Notes under the pieces: generated by a model | The model's database searches: none | Told to the model about the DNA's origin: nothing | What the model saw: only the letters and a program-made list of their open reading frames with translations | Part shown: piece by piece, positions 10,349-23,316 of the stretch | Position numbering within the stretch: the stretch's first letter is position 1 | Layout: each line of letters starts with the position of its first letter | Assembly: GCF_014529535.1 (NCBI RefSeq) | Contig: NW_023503616.1 | Coordinates: forward strand, 6,248,584 to 6,312,583 | Direction of reading: 5' to 3' | Length of the DNA: 64,000 nucleotides | Origin: Bradysia coprophila | Lineage: Eukaryota; Arthropoda; Insecta; Diptera; Sciaridae | Position numbers and translations under genes: made by a program

Positions 10349-12788
10349 ATGGCGGCTTCGATTGCCGGTGTTTTTGAAGAAAATCTGCAGAAAAAGATTG
10401 TGGATAGCAAGATACTCGTCGTTGGTGCAGGTGGAATTGGCTGTGAAGTTCTGAAAAACTTAGTGTTGTCCGGATTCGCCGATATTGAAATTGTGAGTAT
10501 TGCGAATTTGTTTCATTGAATTGTATCAAACACAAGAGCCTCCTGGTGCTCTTGTTTTGACAATACAAAAATGATTTAATTATGACGTCTGAAAATCCAA
10601 TTCTGTTCTCTCAAATCGTATAAATCGTGACTTGCGGGAGTGGGTGCTCAAACTCGAGTCGAGTGCTTATCTCACCCTACTAATTTGGAAGACGTTCGTT
10701 CTTCCATTTTTTAAGCTGCAGTGAAATCACTTTGTTATCATAGTTCGAAATGGCTCAATTTTCTAAACTTTCATTTTCAGATCGATTTGGACACAATCGA
10801 TGTCAGCAACTTGAATCGCCAATTCCTATTCCACAAAGAACATGTTGGAAAATCAAAGGCTGAAGTAGCTCGCAAGAGTGCATTGAGCTTCAATCCCAAT
10901 GTTCAGATCAAGGCATATCATGACAGCATTCTCAGGTAACCGAACATTTTTTTAGCCATCAAACCGACATTCTTTGCTTACGTTTTCTCTTCTGTTTTGC
11001 AGCACCGACTACGGTGTCAGCTTTTATAAACGCTTCAATGTTGTACTGAATGCTCTGGACAATCGCCAAGCACGCAACCATGTCAACCGAATGTGTCTCA
11101 CAGCCGACGTTCCATTGATCGAAAGTGGAACAGCCGGTTACAATGGCCAAATTGAATTGATCAAAAAAGGATTGTCTCAATGCTACGAATGTAAGCCGAA
11201 ACCAACTCAGAAAACATTTCCGGGCTGTACGATTCGTAACACACCGTCGGAACCCATTCATTGTATTGTATGGGCTAAGCATTTGTTTAAGTAAGTTGAT
11301 TTATGATTGTTGTAACGCTGCAACGACACTAATCTATTTTCGAACTTTTAAGTCAATTGTTTGGAGAGAGCAATGCCGATGAGGAGGTGTCACCAGACAC
11401 TGCTGATCCTGAAGCAGGGGCTGAAGCTGGTAAAGAAGCACTCGCTGCTGAATCGACTGCAGAGGTAAATTTAATTCACTAATCGGTCTAAGCAGCTCAA
11501 TAATTCTAATGATTTATGGTTTGTAGGGAAATGTTGAACGTACCAGCACACGAACATGGGCTATCTCAAATGATTACAATCCGGAAAAAATCTTCAACAA
11601 GCTGTTCAACGAAGACATTAAATACTTGCTGAGCATGGAAACATTGTGGAAGACACGAAAAGCGCCACAACCGAAACAATGGGGTGATTTCACCGAGGCC
11701 GGTTCTAGTGAAACTCACGTCGATTCGACTCAGTCGCGTGATCAGAAGATTTGGACCATTGAAGAATGTGCCAAGGTCTTTGCGACCAGCATAGATTTCC
11801 TCAAGGAAGAATTCAAAAAACTTGCTGATGGCGATCACTTAGTATGGGACAAAGATGACAAATATGCGATGGATTTTGTAGCGGCATGTGCAAATATACG
11901 CTCGAACGTGTTTGGCATCACGCAGAAGAGCCGCTTCGAAATTAAATCTATGGCTGGCAATATTATACCCGCCATTGCGACAACAAATGCTATTACTGCC
12001 GGTATTGTGGTTATGCATACATTCAAAGTATTGCAAGAATTGTACGATCAATGTCAGTCGGTCTACATTCGATTGCGACTAACCGGGCGAAACAAATTGT
12101 TCGATCCAGATAAAGGTAAAACGTGTTAAACCCTTGAATCAATCTCCAAGACTAAAATTTTCTTATTCAATTTCCAGTTATGATTCCACCCAATCCAAAG
12201 TGCTATGTTTGCTCGCCCAAACCGGAGATTGTCCTCAAAGTTGACACGAAGAAAATGACCGTTAAAAGTTTACGTGACGACGTTCTTATCAAAGCGTTGA
12301 ACATGGTCGAGCCTGATGTCACAATCGACGGAAAGGGAGTGATTGTCATATCATCCGAAGAAGGCGAAACCGATTCGAATGACAACATACTCCTGAAAGA
12401 CATCCAAATTGTCGATGGATGCATTCTCAAAGCCGACGATTATTTCCAAAATTACGAGCTAAGCATCACCATTGTGCACAAGGATGCGGAACGGGACGAT
12501 GCTGAAATGTTCGAAGTGATTGCTGATCCGGAATTATTGAAACCGGAACAACAGAAGGAGAACGATGAGTCGACATCGAAAGAAAACGGATCGAAGAGTT
12601 CGGCTGTTCAGCCAATGCAAACAGACGACAACGACGACGATAGCGATTGCGTGATTGAGGATGAAGAAGACGTTTCGGTGAAGGCGCCCAGTGTACATCC
12701 GAAGAAAAGAAAACTGAGCGACAACGGTCCGTCGGAAAAACGATTAAAGTCAAACGAAGAAGACGATGACCTAATTCTCATTGATTAA
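10349..12788 (+). CDS. UBA2: SUMO-activating enzyme subunit 2
   Basis: Six exons (10349-10492, 10781-10935, 11003-11290, 11353-11464, 11527-12115, 12178-12788) encode 632 residues, against about 640 in human UBA2. The protein is the catalytic half of the nuclear SUMO E1: it adenylates SUMO with SAE1, takes it on a cysteine, and passes it to UBC9. Visible motifs are the nucleotide loop VGAGGIGCE near residue 25, SNLNRQFLF, and the catalytic Cys in [15 protein letters not shown] (residue 175). The two zinc pairs CYEC (160/163) and CYVC are present, as are the ubiquitin-like domain and the acidic C terminus with KKRK near the end. All intron phases agree. It looks intact. A fragment of the last exon is duplicated at 7645-7787. 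Confidence 0.97.
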
Positions 12789-13511
12789 AAATTAATAATG
12801 CTGAGCAATGATGATGAAGAATGGAATCTTTTTGAAAATAAATATTTTTCTTGAATTTAATTTTCTCTTGTTGCTTGCACAGTACAAAGTTTCTTGGCTT
12901 TAAACATACATACGCCAACACCCAGAACGACAACAATTTTCTCTTCTTATTTCGCCATTAGTGTTAACAATTTAGTATTACATTAGTATTACAGGGATTT
13001 GGTTAAACTGATGAATGAAATAACCTTTTTCTAAAAACAAGTTTTTTTGGCCTCCATTTTCAAAAATCAAACTGCATCCGACCAGACTCGGGATTAAACT
13101 AAACCTCAACAATTTACAAATTATAAAACCTGAAAAATGACTACAGGAAAGTAATGAAATCGAACTAATAGAATTAAGATTTTGATGTCCTCGGTCAGCG
13201 TTAACTATATCAAAGAATATCTTTACTTCACAATTTTCGCTTAAACTCTCACCTCTTGACACTAATATGTGTTCTAAATGGTATCAGTGTATGACGCTGT
13301 TTGCTGTTTTCTTATGTTTTCTTTCTGTTATAACTAATTCAACCACCGTCGTTCGATCTTTGCGGTACAGACTAGCTACTTTATCAGTTTTCATCAATTA
13401 CCTTTTCTAACTCGCTTCACCTTTTCGCATCCAGTTATATTTGTCTTGACTCACATACCCTTCATAATTCATCCTTTCATACATGTCCATGGCTCACTTC
13501 ATGCTCGTTTT
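12789..13511. other. Intergenic spacer after UBA2
   Basis: AATAAA at 12837 (AAAATAAATATTT) is a likely UBA2 poly(A) signal. Otherwise the region is AT-rich with no gene recognised. Confidence 0.5.
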
Positions 13512-14094
13512 GCATCCTTGTTTTTCTGATTTACATTCTCTTCGTCATCGTAATGCATAAATCATTGGAGTTATCATGGGTTATTGGATTCCTGATCATC
13601 TTCCACGTGTGTATCGGTTCATTCATTAAGACTTTAAAACTTCAATTTGAGTCTCATCATTAATCCAAAATGATTCAAAGACGGCACGGAAAAAGGCACA
13701 ATTATAATAATTTAACGTATCAGTTGATCCATTAAGTCTTTCGCATTGAACTCTGGAGAATCATCGAAAATTCTGGTGTTTCGTGGACTTAAACAATGTA
13801 CTCGATCTAATCCATAGACATGCAAAAATTCTCAATATTTTTCTTTAGGAAAGGGTGCTCAAAGGGTGCATCTTGTTTTTCTGATTTCATTCCCTTCGTC
13901 ATCGTAATGCATAAATCATTGGAGTTTCATGGATTCCTGATCATCTTCCACGTGTGAATCAGTTGACCCAGTAAGTCTTTCGTATTGAACTCTGGAGTTT
14001 TTAGAGAATCATCGAACATTCTGGCGTTTCATGGACTCAAACAATGGACTCGATCTAATCTCTAGACATGCAAAAACTCTCAATATTTTTCTTT
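13512..14094. repeat. Direct tandem duplication
   Basis: 13512-13846 and 13867-14094 share GTTTTTCTGATTT, CTTCGTCATCGTAATGCATA, GATCATCTTCCACGTGTG and CTCGATCTAATC. Copy 1 holds about 100 bp extra near 13625-13725. No coding sequence is seen. The copies are close enough to be a fairly recent duplication. Confidence 0.85.
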
Positions 14095-14629
14095 GAAATC
14101 ACATCAAAATACATTGTTTTTTGTGTACTATCGTTTCTTTTTCGAAAAAGGTTTGCACATTTCAACATCCTTCTAATGTAGACAATTAGTGCAATATCCT
14201 TTTTTTGTTATGACCATCACCTCTTAAATGACTAAACGAGAGAAATAATTCGCTATTGTTACAATTACCTGGAATCGATAACGATACAACTTTTTTTGAG
14301 CAACGTAAGCAATCCAAAGGTGAATCAAATACGAGTTATGAAAACTTTAAGGGTTTGTCGTTGGCACCACCATATTTTTGTTTTGCGCCTACATTGTAAT
14401 GTATTTACTAATTTGCTGGTTGTGTAATATTGCAACGTAATTGAGTAATTAAGGGTAAACTAAGTGGCACTAAGTGTTTACACATTCATGGTTCATGCTC
14501 TCTGGGATTATGCACCAGCTCGTATGTTGCAAGGTCAAGGTCAAGGTAAGTGTTACATGGTCCTCTGAAAGGTCCTCTGATTACGGGTAATTTCAATGAA
14601 GACTATATTCAACTGTATTAAGACGAATT
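14095..14629. other. Spacer without recognisable gene
   Basis: AT-rich sequence with no exon chain. GGTCAAGGTCAAGG near 14531 matches a motif near 4998. Confidence 0.45.
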
Positions 14630-14830
14630 TAGTAGCTAGTCCGGCCACAAGACGAGCGACGATGGTTGTTGTTAGTTTTAAGTTGTACATGTCAAGTGGC
14701 GGGCCAACGCTGTTATTTTTGGACTCACATCCATTATATAACTTGGAGGATCAAAAGGTGGTTCTGTCGGTTACACTTTGTCCTACCAAAGATCCAACGT
14801 TCATATCCTCTGGTCGTGTACAAACGCACC
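14630..14830. repeat. Dispersed repeat, copy 2
   Basis: This is related to 4776-4935, sharing AGTAGCTAGTCC, a GTTGTTGTTAG block and GCTGTT. The frame open across it shows no known domain and is probably not a gene. Confidence 0.5.
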
Positions 14831-15117
14831 AGGCTTGATTGCAACATACCACCCTTTATTTAAATGCTCAAGGGACGATAGAAAAACACACTAAAGTGCG
14901 TATGTTAAGTAAATTTAGTGCCAATTTCTGAAAGTACCTCATCTGGATTCTGGACATTATGTCCAGGACATAAAATGACATAAAATGAATTATGAGCATA
15001 GGCTGAAAGCGAATTTAAAAGAAAATTTGATTTCTGGCCGAACTTATTAAACCAACATGCTTAAAAGACGAACTCACGGCCAGTCATATTAGCATCTATC
15101 TGTAGACGACACAAGTT

Positions 15118-15492
15118 CGAGGGGTGACTGACTTCTAGATTAAATGGATTAAATGGAATAAAAATAGGATTAAATGGATTAAATAGGAAAAAACTTAATT
15201 TTACCAAATACTTTAAAAGCCTTAAAAATGGTTGATTTTGATTGAACGACGTACTACAACTCATACTACAAAGTTAAAAAGCCCTGGAGATCGTGCAGAT
15301 CTAATTTTCGTAATTAGTTTACAAATTTTTTAGGTGGGTAGCCTAATTATTTCGGTAAAACTAATTTTTTTTTTGTATTAAATGGATTTAATGGATTAAA
15401 TGGATTTAATGGATTAAATGGATTTAATGGATTAAATGGATTTAATGGATTAAATGGATTTAATGGATTAAATGGAAGTGAGTCACCCCTCG
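15118..15492. mobile_element. hAT-like MITE with internal tandem array
   Basis: The element is bounded by inverted ends CGAGGGGTGACTGACTTC and its near-complement (GAAGTGAGTCACCCCTCG) and by an exact 8-bp target duplication CACAAGTT (15110-15117 and 15493-15500). At 375 bp it has no transposase. Its interior holds arrays of ATTAAATGG/TTTAATGG (15142-15195 and 15378-15479). The 8-bp duplication suggests hAT- or P-type transposition; the family is inference. Confidence 0.85.
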
Positions 15493-15500
15493 CACAAGTT

Positions 15501-15830
15501 ATACTTTCAAACTTGATTTTACCTGGTCCCGAGCAGCACTAATGTCAATAATGCAGCTTACCAATGAATTCAACGGTCGAGAAACGTAGAGAGATATATA
15601 AGGTCAAGAGTGGTACAATTCGATAACACAAATCCCGTTATATGAATTATTTGGATGCAGCGCAAAAATGTGGCGGTGCTAATCATCTATACCTTTCCAC
15701 AAGTTTCGCAATTATAGATAATATAGTGAGTGGTTGAGTCCGATAAGGAAATGCACTTCTGAGTATTGGTTAAGCTGAAGTGGTCACCAAAGATGATCGA
15801 TTTCAAATATCATTACCGGGAGACTTTCAC
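15501..15830. other. Upstream flank of the GH16 gene
   Basis: No gene was seen. It presumably holds upstream control elements of the glucanase, but none was recognised with confidence. Confidence 0.4.
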
Positions 15831-15838
15831 TATAAAAG
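15831..15838 (+). promoter_or_regulatory. TATA box of the GH16 gene
   Basis: TATAAAAG lies 76 bp upstream of the first ATG. This is the clearest core promoter element in the window and fits a strongly expressed, tissue-restricted gene. Confidence 0.6.
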
Positions 15839-15906
15839 TAGCGCGATATCAAATTAGAGTCACAAAAAAGTTGGACACGCCGTTGTAAACTTTACTCACT
15901 TAAAAT

Positions 15907-17255
15907 TTGTTTCTTATAAATACAATGAAAATAATTTCTACTTTTGCGTATTTGCTTTTCGGATATACTAGCGCTCAGACTTTAGTATGGTCGGATGAGT
16001 TCAATGGACCAGTAGATCAAGCACCAGATGCATCAAAGTGGGGCTATGACATTGGTGGTGGTGGATGGGGTATATTCAATGAATTTTCAAGTGATGATTA
16101 ACAGAAATACAAGAAACCATTTCAGGTAACGAAGAACATCAGTACTACACCGATTTCAAATCAAACGCTGCGTTAGATGGAAATGGGAACTTAGTAATTA
16201 CGGCTCGTAAAGAAAACCCGAATAATTTAAATTGTTGGTACGGACAGTGCAATTACACATCAGCTCGTTTACTTTCTTTTGGAAAGTTCGATCAGTTGTA
16301 CGGTACTGTAGAGGCTCGTATTAAACTGCCAACGGGAAAAGGATTTTGGCCAGCTTTTTGGATGCTTGGTAACAATTTTCAAACTGCTGTTTGGCCAGAG
16401 TGTGGTGAAATTGATATCATGGAAAATATTGGTAGTGATCCACTTACCGTTAGTGCAAGTCTGCACGGGACAGGCTATGCTGGTGGCAACAGGTTGACCA
16501 GCACTTTCTCTTTATCGAATGGTCAACCATTTTCTAATGATTTCCATATCTATCGAGTCGTCTGGAGTCCTGATTCCATTACGTTTTCAGTCGATGAAGT
16601 AAACTACGCCACGATGAAACCATCAGATACACATGGAAGTCGATGGGTTTTCGACCATCCATTTTTCATCATTTTAAATTTAGCTGTTGGTGGTACAGGG
16701 CCTGGGTAAATTAAATTTTTCAGCAGCTGATTTGACTCATGCCCGGCCATCACATTAAAATTAACAATTATTTTTTTTTATAGCAACCCCGACGCCACGT
16801 CTGTGTTCCCCCAAACTATGACTGTCGATTATGTCAGAGTTTATGAAGCTTCAGATGCACCACCAGCACCAACCAGCAATCGAATAAGAAGTTCTGCTGG
16901 GGAACTTTGTCTTGATGTAGCTGGTGCAAATAGCAACAGCGGGACACCAGTTCAAGTTGCTTATTGTAACGGTAACGCAGCACAAGACTGGACGATCAAC
17001 TCCAGTGATCATACTATTCGTGCTTTTGGTAAATGTCTCGATATTGCTGATGGATCAGCGGTGAATGGTGCAAATGTTCAGATTTACGACTGTAACGGAA
17101 CTGGTTCCCAACAATGGGCTATATCTGAGGCACATGATATTGTCAGTATTAGTGCTGACAAATGTTTAGATGTTCGAACACCAGCTCAAGATGGAGCACG
17201 TACACAGATCTGGGATTGTTCTGGAACTTCAAATCAAAAATGGAACCTTGCCTAA
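15907..17255 (+). CDS. Secreted GH16 beta-glucanase with ricin-type (CBM13) lectin domain
   Basis: Three exons (15907 or 15925-16069, 16126-16705, 16784-17255) give 404 or 398 residues. The introns are 56 and 78 nt. The first donor is set by protein logic: joining at 16069 restores WGNEEHQYYTD, a standard GH16 segment. A signal peptide (MKIISTFAYLLFGYTSAQ) leads into a GH16 fold with catalytic EIDIMEN near residue 142, a retaining endo-beta-1,3(4)-glucanase signature. The last ~130 residues form a ricin B-type lectin with repeats CLDVAGANS, CLDIADGSA and CLDVRTPAQ and QDW/QQW/QKW motifs. GH16 followed by CBM13 is typical of bacteria such as actinomycetes; the insect GH16-like immune proteins that I know lack this tail and often the catalytic acids. 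Substrates would be fungal, oomycete or algal beta-glucans. Transfer from bacteria followed by intron gain is likely but inferred. Confidence 0.92.
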
Positions 17256-19398
17256 ATTTGATTTTTTTAAAATATTTATTACTTGAATTACATAATATAT
17301 TACGTTCGTACAATTATCGACCGTTTTATTTGGGATAGTCGGAATCCTTACTCTAGATAGAAGCAAACCCTAATGTGCAATAACCCCGTAATCCGATTTT
17401 GACGAAATTTCGATTCAAAGCTCGACGCGCTTTAGATAATTTTGTCGATAACAACTTAATGGCATTTCACGGATACACACATGTAGAGCATGCAACGCAG
17501 GTCTGTTGGTCTGTTCACGGTGAAGCCTACCCTGGGTTGCGCACTGCTCCAATATGTTTCGATATATGAGGCTATTTATACAGCCGGTTGGAATCTCGAA
17601 TATAGAAAGTCGATTTGCAGAGCGAGCCCATAGTGATAGGAATTCACTTACAGCCCCATCTAACCACTCGAAATTCAGAGCGTCCACAAAACTATGATGT
17701 AACGGTTTTTGTAAACGTTGTACAGTCGGAGAAATATAGATTTCGGGTTTTTTATAGACATCATCAATTCTCTAATTCTCTCAATTGCCATTTGAAATAA
17801 CATGCGGAATGAGAGAATACAGAAAAACAATGAAAACGATGATGTCTCTTAAAATCCCGAACGTGTTTACAGTTCATAAAAATGAATTATCACGCATTTT
17901 CCCTTTTAAGGTTCTTAGCTTCGGTGCGAGGTGTGTACTAGGTTTTAGATGGTGGAATAACCACGAGTCTCAACTCAAATCCCTAGACTGTATCGAAAAC
18001 GCCAAAGGAGACCTGGGAACACCCTAGGACTATTTACCAATGCATGACGTCCACTCTTGTGGATCGAGGCAGAAATCCGTGCGAAGATACAAAGTATAAG
18101 TGTCACGAGCTTATTTCGAACAGGAGCATTTAAAGACATCATGACGGATTTAAGTTTTATAATAAATAACTTTTTGTGCGCCAGATTTTGCTAAATACCA
18201 ACGCACTTCAAACATGAGTAGCACTCTAAATAGCGTACTGAAACTGGACAGTGTATCAAACAAATTTTTACACTGTATAAAAAGATTTGTAATCTTTTCA
18301 TATACAAAATAGTACTCTATTTGGCAAATATTAAAAATTTCCAGTCAAAAAGCAAGAAAATGTCAAGGAAGTTTTGGTCAGGGCGGAACACCTTTCAGTG
18401 GCATAAATACCTAATATTTTGTTTATGATTGAAACGCAGAAGATAAGGCGAAACTGTGTTTCAGTAAGTAAAATTCATAAAAACATTTATTTAAAAGCGA
18501 CAAATAACAGCCAGCCGTAGAGTAAACTCACCGAAATTTTAGATATTCTGCGATGTTTGAGAGCTGACTTAGGCGACTTAAAACTATTAACCTAGCTATT
18601 TTAAAGATTTTCATAATTTATATCACAGGTCCGGATTATTCTAGACAAAGCTTTTTTTTCTCTCATATGGCTTTATTACACTAAAATGAATTAAATGAAA
18701 TCTTGAGGCCTATTACTTGCTATTTTTGATGGGCACCAAAAATTTCTTTCTGGCAGTAGAACCCATCCATACCATCCATCCATACCCATAACCTCTTTGA
18801 ATCCAGATACTTCATACAAGTCGTTGAAACAATTAATGCATGGCAGGACAATTCGATTTTTTTTTTGGGATTCATATGATCCAGTTTCTTCAACTGATGG
18901 AGCGAATCTTGACCATGTTTATAAATCGTCAGAAACGTGATTGTTAATGAAAATCCAGGAAAACTATATTTGCTGTAGCATCCAATCAAAGCTTCTGTTT
19001 GATTCACCGATTTATAATCAAATTTACTTAGATGTTTTAATTTTGAATTAAAAATATCACGGAGCACCATTTTACTGGACAAAGCCGAGAGATTTCAGCA
19101 CTAGTAAGGGAAAAATTTATTAATGGCTAGAACACTCTGATAACTGAGCTATCTCTTAAACTCCTGAATCATTATCTGATTGACGTCATCAAAACGTTTT
19201 GTTTTTTGTTGTACTGGTTACTGCGCTTAACAGAGACGAGGCTGAGAATCTAAAGAGGTCAATGAAACATAAGTGCTTTTATATCACAATGACATAATAA
19301 ATGTATTTTTTAATCAGGAGAAAATCAACAAGAGTTTCCAATAAAAAAGAAATTAGAAAGAAGAACGACAGAAACCAAGCTTAGTAGCATTATCGCTC
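17256..19398. other. 2.1-kb spacer
   Basis: No gene was recognised. A minus-strand open frame at 18720-19082 (120 codons) shows no motif, signal peptide or neighbouring exons. The remainder is AT-rich. Confidence 0.45.
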
Positions 19399-22300
19399 TC
19401 AAATTTGTTGGTTTGCTCGCTGCTGCGCAATTCGTCTTGATCGCCGGCGTGGTGGTTGCGGTTGATTTTGATCACGTTTAATTCGCACCGTCTTTTCCTT
19501 GTATGAGCTCAAATTTACTCTACCATCAAATGAACTCGTCGCGATTTCGTTTCGGTTCGGATGCCAGTCAACATCACGTATGACATCACTGAAATTGAAA
19601 ATTTGCTGATGAATTCCGAACAAAGTACGTTATTTAAGGGAATGCTTACTCATGCGAGTTGATGCTGCTTACAATAGCGCCAGTAAGAACATCGTACACT
19701 GAAATTGAGGTTTTTTCGTTAAAGTTTTTGTTCAATATATTTTAGCGATGGCGCCTAGTAACCCGAACCGAGTTAATCCCGTATGGAAACTGAAATCCGA
19801 CCCGATCCGAATCAAATTTTTTGTATTCGAAAACTCTTTAAAAGTTAATCGTGGGCTCGGGTCGGTTCGGATTTTTTCCCCAAGTTCGGGCTTATATCTA
19901 AGAGAGAATGACTTGTGATTCACTGACTGGAACAGCGTCACACCAATCTGATTGGCCTAGACTAGAACAATGTACAACAATAATTATGTTACTTACGTAT
20001 AAGTCTTCCTGTCCCATCGCCCGTGTAAATGTATCGCTGGCCAGTACTCTCTAACGGTGAGAATTTCGCTCGAATCAGACTTTTATTTACAACATGACCA
20101 CGATAAGTCATCACCGATACATCATCTTCCAACACAAATTCTGTATTGTAAACTGAAATGAATTTTGCATAAATTTCCCGAATGTATCATGACCACTGCT
20201 CATTCACACTCACATTCCTTTGGCACTTCGTCCCACCGGTAATCCCAATCGTTCACATTTCGCAATGTGGCATGCTTCATTCGACCATGTCTCTCCTCGG
20301 CACCACTTTTCGAAAACGCTCGGACATCCCACAACTTAATGCTTTGATCCTTAGAATTCGATATCAAGTATCGACCGTCATTTTTCGAATCAATGTATGT
20401 GATTCCATCCAAATGGCCAACCAAAATACCGATCGGTTCCGGATTCGTTTCATCCAGACAACGTCGATCCCACAACTTCACGATACCATCATCCATGCCA
20501 CTAAACATCACATTCGACGAATCATCCAAAAATCCAACGGCATTCACGTCAACCTCGTTTCGTAGAAAATTTCGGACGGGAATTTTCAATGTTCGACGGT
20601 TTAAATATCGGTCGTAAATGTAGATGCAGCCATCGCTGGTTCCGTTTATGATCTCCTTTCCGCATGCAGAAAAAGATAACGAAAAGACACAGAACCGCGG
20701 CTGGTCCACTTGCAAATATAAACATTGAAGATCCTCGTTGTTGTTGCCAGTAACAGGTGAAATGTGTACTAAAACAGAGAGCTTCAGTAGAAGTCAATTT
20801 AAATGTGTAAATAGAAAAGACTTACAGCACTTGGACCATGTACTATAAACAAAGTATTGATCATCTGGACTAAATGCGACATCTATGATACACCACCTGT
20901 AACGAAGATTCACATTGTAGTCATTTTAAGAGGACGACTACCGCTCTTGATGATCTTGAATGTGTTAGCAGTGGTCGAAGTTCTTGAAGGAACAAACAAT
21001 TTTCCCAACAAGCTTACCATTGCTCCACACTCGTCATTTAAATGATAACATTTCAAAGATACATACCCAACATCCTTGGCCTGAATGCGATTAATTCTGC
21101 GATAACCCGGATTGCTTGAATCGAGTACGCGAAGAACGTGATCTGAAATCATATTTGTCTTTAACAGAACATTGGGCACACCATGGATAAGACTTTTGTT
21201 ACCATAAACGAGACGACCACACCGTCGTATACGTTTAATCAGAACAAAGTGGCTCACCGATTTGTCATTTTAATTATAATTACCCTGACTAGCTGTAATG
21301 AAATAGTTTCCATTTTTTGAGTAACACCCACAGTACACCTTACTTTGGTAGTTGCATATGGTTGAACTACGATTCGGAAGGTACTTGTTGTTGATTTTGC
21401 ATCGTTCTTGAGCGGTAAATCCCAAATTAGTGCCAGTACCGCGCTAAAACGAGATGAACGAGAATACAATCACGTATCAATCTGAGAGAAACTTTCTAGT
21501 AAATCTTTCGACATTACCTGTCTGTTGCCAATCATTTTAACAATAGACCAATTCGAATTGGGCACAGTGTCGTTGGGTTTGAGTCCAGAGGCTGTCTTAA
21601 CACTTTGGAAAATGGTACTGTTCTGTTAAGTAAAAAGTGATGAACACTTTAGCGGTGCAAAAAGACGTATGCATTGATATTAAGTACCTTTAACTTCACC
21701 AAATCAGGTTTTATTTTAATTTTCGGAATTCGTTTCATCCCATAATAAGAATCTGGTTCTCTGGAAAATTCGCCACTGAAAATATTTTTTTTTTAAAATT
21801 CAAATGTTTGTAATTAATTAGCTCAGCTGACAGATGAAGCGAGCCTAAATTTTGATCAACTTCAACATCTGACTCTTTCAAAATATAATTTATTTCTAGT
21901 CTAGAAGGAATCCTTATCATATTGTGATCACACAACAATCATCATACTCGATCACTCGATGACCATTTCATTCAACATTGCGATCGTTTAGTTTAATTAT
22001 TTCAGCGATATTATTAAACTGCCACTACCGTGATTCTGCTAACTTATTCGATTCGTGTCTTTATTTACGTTCCTTACGTTCTCTGCAATAATTCTACATT
22101 CCTAAAACTGTCAAACGACATCACACATAGAACGCAACGATTTCGTGATTACATACACCCTGTCACATTGTAAGTAATGGAATATTGAAAACAATTGGCT
22201 AATTTCTTAAAATTTACATTTTTGAACTTATCCCCTCCCCATAATTGATGCTTATCATGAAAGTCATCGTGACGTAGAACTGATAACTGAAACTCCCTTC

Positions 22301-22686
22301 ACTGCGTAAAGAGCTGCAATTAGGAACAAATAACCAAAAATGCGTAGTTTTAAGAAATTGAATTTGACTATAACACATCACGCACAAAAGACATCATTTT
22401 GTCTTCGAAGGAAAATAATTTTTTTTTAGATGCAAACACTATAGTCGTAAATTTGATAACACAACACTCAAAATCTTACCTGTCTATCATTCGTCGGAGA
22501 AACATCGCCTGGAAATGAAGAAATAAATCAGAATAAAAATGAGTCGTAACCAATTTGAACAATGTGACATACAACATAGTATCCATCTTCATTATCTGGT
22601 CCCAATTGTTCAAGAATATCTTCGTCAGATGATTCATGCTGGAGCATCTCGTCATCCCAGTCTCTACTTGTGTTTAAATTTCCCAT
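19399..22686 (-). CDS. DCAF11: DDB1- and CUL4-associated factor 11 (WD40 protein)
   Basis: Eleven exons on the minus strand (22573-22686, 22480-22508, 21688-21775, 21518-21622, 21284-21443, 21067-21142, 20826-20896, 20214-20768, 19997-20152, 19650-19698, 19399-19588) keep phase throughout and give 530 residues, against 546 in human. DCAF11 is a substrate receptor for the CUL4-DDB1 ubiquitin ligase. Family marks include RINRIQAKDVG, GWCIIDVAFSPD, ATSDGC-like NGTSDGCIYIYDR, VDVNAVGFLDDSSNV, FSGMDDGIVKLWDRR, HLDGITYIDSKNDGRYLISN followed by SKDQSIKLWDVR, SVMTYRGHV and RDVDWHP. The N terminus is acidic (ESSDEDILEQLGPDNEDG). The 29-nt second exon is very small. A 704-nt intron (21776-22479) is the longest. 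It is divergent from PASK. Confidence 0.95.
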
Positions 22687-23316
22687 AGGCTACGTGATGA
22701 CTGTGACTTTGCAGCCTTTGCTCCAGATAAAACTTGGAAACGGGCAAAAGTATTGCGTGCAGAAACTATAAAGTTTGTATCGCAACACGGACTTGAATTG
22801 TGATGAAGTTTGTTCAACTGAATCAAAACTAATTTTTTTCAATTTTTACTTTTGTCCACTTATTAAAAGATCTTGTCTATCCTTTTGGTGTTTACCGTTC
22901 TTTTACGTTCTCACGAAGCGATTTAATATTAATTTTTTTTGATGTTTACGTCGTCTAATCAAAAACTTATTTTGTCGATTGTTATGTCGCTACTGACAAT
23001 ATGATCTGCCGTCATTTCATTGAAGCAGGGTTGCCCATATTTATTTATTTTAGTTTCAGTGCTATGCGCATTCATGTTGATTCAGTGTTACAGTGATTTG
23101 ACTGGTTCAAATATTTTATGGAAACATTAGACAAAAAATGCTTCGGAAAAATCCGGAGCCAGATGTAAAAAGATAATAGACAGTTTGTGAAGGGATCGCA
23201 CAAAATTACTCTATCAGAGAAAAAATCGTCTGTTCATAGGACGAGATATTTGATGTAACTGACATCTTCGTGTGTTGCCTATGTAGGATCAAGCCGAAAA
23301 CTGAAATAGTTATTTA
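22687..23316. promoter_or_regulatory. Upstream region of DCAF11
   Basis: This spacer precedes the minus-strand DCAF11 start. It is AT-rich, no core element was clearly recognised, and no gene is seen. Confidence 0.35.

Noticed and set aside
16070-16101. GH16 exon 1 running on to the stop at 16101, or a 35-nt intron from 16091
   Set aside because: A donor at 16070 gives a normal 56-nt intron and restores the conserved WGNEEHQYYTD.
18720-19082. 120-codon minus-strand frame
   Set aside because: No motif, signal peptide, splice partner or similarity was seen; length alone is weak support in AT-rich sequence.
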